64,000 nucleotides of DNA. Source: Algoriphagus pacificus. Its GTDB lineage: Bacteria > Bacteroidota > Bacteroidia > Cytophagales > Cyclobacteriaceae. A program made the position numbers and the translations under genes. The stretch's first letter is position 1; the number at the start of each line of letters is the position of its first letter. The notes below the pieces were generated by a model. It searched no databases. It was not told the DNA's origin and was given only the letters and a program-made list of their open reading frames with translations. The stretch lies in NCBI RefSeq assembly GCF_017254845.1, contig NZ_JAFKCU010000009.1:1-64000 (forward strand), given 5' to 3'. Below are positions 62,688 to 64,000 of this stretch, piece by piece.

Positions 62688-64000
62688 TCAATCCTCTCCC
62701 AAGAATGGATATCTGTAATCCTCTGGAGAAACAAAGGTTTCTTTGATGGTACGTGGAGAAACCCAACGAAGTAGGTTGATCATAGATCCTGCTTTGTCAT
62801 TAGTTCCAGAAGCTCGGCTTCCTCCAAATGGCTGCTGACCTACCACTGCTCCGGTAGGTTTGTCATTGATGTAGAAATTACCTGCTGCATTTTTCAGCTT
62901 AGTAGTTGCCAATTCAATAGCATAACGATCCTGAGAGAACACCGCACCTGTCAAGGCATAAGGACCAGTTTGATCTACCAATTCCAAGGTTTCTTCGAAA
63001 TTCTCAGCATTGTAAACATAAATAGTCAATACTGGACCGAAAATCTCTTCACACATCGTGGTGTACATCGGATCTTGCGTCACAATCACAGTTGGCTCGA
63101 TGAAATAACCTTTTGACTTGTCGAAGTTACCACCAGCAATAATTTCTACTCCTGGAGCCTCTTTTGCTTTCGTGATGTATCCGGAGATCTTATCAAAAGC
63201 TTTCTCGTCAATCACTGCATTGATGAAATTGGTGAAGTCTTCCGTTCCTCCCATTTTCATAGAAGCCAAATCTTCCAAAATATATCCTTTTACCTCATCC
63301 CAAATATTGGATGGGATATAAGCTCTGGAAGCGGCAGAACACTTTTGTCCTTGGTATTCGAAAGCACCTCTCACCAAACCAACAGCCACCGCTTTAGGAA
63401 TTGCTGATTTATGTGCAATCACAAAGTCTTTCCCTCCAGTCTCACCAACAATTCTTGGGTAAGATTTGAATTTATTGATATTGGCTCCGATCTCTTTCCA
63501 GATATGCTGGAAAACTCCAGTAGATCCAGTAAAGTGAATCCCTGCGAAATCAGGATGCTTGAAAATAATATCACCAGCCACTGGACCGTCCACATAGATC
63601 AAATTGATCACGCCGTCAGGAACTCCCGCTTCTTTGAAGACTTCCATTAAAACATTTGCAGAGTAAATCTGTGTGTAAGCTGGTTTCCAAACGATGGTAT
63701 TTCCCATCATAGCTGCAGATGCAGGTAGGTTACCCGCAATCGCCGTAAAATTGAAAGGAGTCAATGCAAAAATAAACCCTTCCAAAGGTCTTTGTTCCAA
63801 TCTATTCCAAACGCCATTTCCAGAAACTGGTGGTTGTTGGGCATAAATCTCAGTCATGTATTTCACGTTGAAACGCAAGAAGTCAATAAACTCACAAGCT
63901 GCATCAATCTCAGCCTGCATGGCATTTTTGGATTGACCCAACATGGTCGCAGCATTGATTTTAGCTCTATAGGGACCAGCGATCAAATCGGCCGCTTTCA
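62688..64000 (-). CDS. pruA: L-glutamate gamma-semialdehyde (P5C) dehydrogenase, C-terminal part
   Basis: NAD-dependent aldehyde dehydrogenase of proline/arginine catabolism that converts glutamate semialdehyde to glutamate. About 436 residues are visible. The gene runs on beyond the window end without a start codon, so about 100 N-terminal residues are missing. Visible features are FALTPFNFTAIAGNLPASAA, GNTIVWKPAYTQ, HFTGSTGVFQHIW, the catalytic Glu in VGETGGKDFVIAH, the catalytic Cys in YQGQKCSAASRAYIP, CEEIFGPVLTIYVY and FGGSRASGTNDKAG. The last is typical of P5CDH rather than general ALDH. No PutA fusion is seen. Confidence 0.95.
   Translation of the reverse strand, partial: KAADLIAGPYRAKINAATMLGQSKNAMQAEIDAACEFIDFLRFNVKYMTEIYAQQPPVSGNGVWNRLEQRPLEGFIFALTPFNFTAIAGNLPASAAMMGNTIVWKPAYTQIYSANVLMEVFKEAGVPDGVINLIYVDGPVAGDIIFKHPDFAGIHFTGSTGVFQHIWKEIGANINKFKSYPRIVGETGGKDFVIAHKSAIPKAVAVGLVRGAFEYQGQKCSAASRAYIPSNIWDEVKGYILEDLASMKMGGTEDFTNFINAVIDEKAFDKISGYITKAKEAPGVEIIAGGNFDKSKGYFIEPTVIVTQDPMYTTMCEEIFGPVLTIYVYNAENFEETLELVDQTGPYALTGAVFSQDRYAIELATTKLKNAAGNFYINDKPTGAVVGQQPFGGSRASGTNDKAGSMINLLRWVSPRTIKETFVSPEDYRYPFLGED

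Noticed and set aside
1-64000. Complete tRNA or rRNA genes and insertion-sequence transposases
   Set aside because: I found no cloverleaf-like segment with both acceptor strands, no rRNA sequence, and no transposase or integrase gene in the window.

Overview
The window looks like a chromosome segment of a Bacteroidota bacterium of the Cytophagales, most likely Cyclobacteriaceae and Algoriphagus-like. The evidence is a SusC-type TonB-dependent receptor, many 'SC'-lipobox lipoproteins including three DUF4221/propeller-type ones, a DUF5687 ABC permease, a DUF2721 protein, multi-PAS histidine kinases with stand-alone receivers, and moderately AT-rich DNA without strong Shine-Dalgarno sites. The placement is inferred from gene families; no rRNA gene is present.

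Layout. (1) 1-3.9 kb: a TlpA-like lipid/periplasmic protein gene and the start of a susC gene, both on the minus strand, with dispersed repeats inside and upstream. (2) 3.9-14.8 kb: a defence-type accessory region. It holds an XRE regulator, a CHAT (caspase-like) protease, a PHP-domain/SMC-type ATPase resembling TrlF, a DUF2971 protein, an AbiEi/AbiEii-like toxin-antitoxin pair and a calcineurin-like phosphoesterase. Gene remnants and palindromes lie between them. (3) 14.9-25.9 kb: a complete type I-B CRISPR-Cas locus (cas8-cas7-cas5-cas3-cas6-cas1-cas2-cas4), a leader, and an array of 35 repeats and 34 spacers. A four-spacer block in the array is duplicated, and one protospacer appears to have been sampled twice. 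(4) 25.9-29.9 kb: very AT-rich DNA with an unusual operon of two secreted Cys-rich mini-proteins, a propeller lipoprotein and a small CxxC lipoprotein. It ends near what looks like a leftover 3' end of a tmRNA gene plus terminator, a classic island attachment site. (5) 29.9-40.9 kb: a secreted esterase, then a two-component signalling cluster of two large PAS histidine kinases, two receivers and a REC-PAS-HisKA protein without an ATPase domain, and a divergent GAF histidine kinase. (6) 41.2-47.5 kb: a tripartite RND efflux operon. (7) 47.5-64 kb: core-type genes. These are an ABC exporter, nitroreductase, four-helix-bundle protein, rarA, threonine aldolase, glycerophosphodiesterase, DUF2721, an ECF sigma/anti-sigma pair, lpdA, fabG, a CHRD lipoprotein, two propeller lipoproteins and pruA (cut by the window end).

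The part from about 3.9 to 29.9 kb reads as one accessory zone made of several acquisitions: base composition changes abruptly between modules, gene fragments lie between them, and a tmRNA-like 3' end sits at its right edge. The most promising poorly described pieces are the Cys-rich peptide operon at 27.1-29.1 kb and the CHAT protease / PHP-ATPase pair at 4.6-10 kb.
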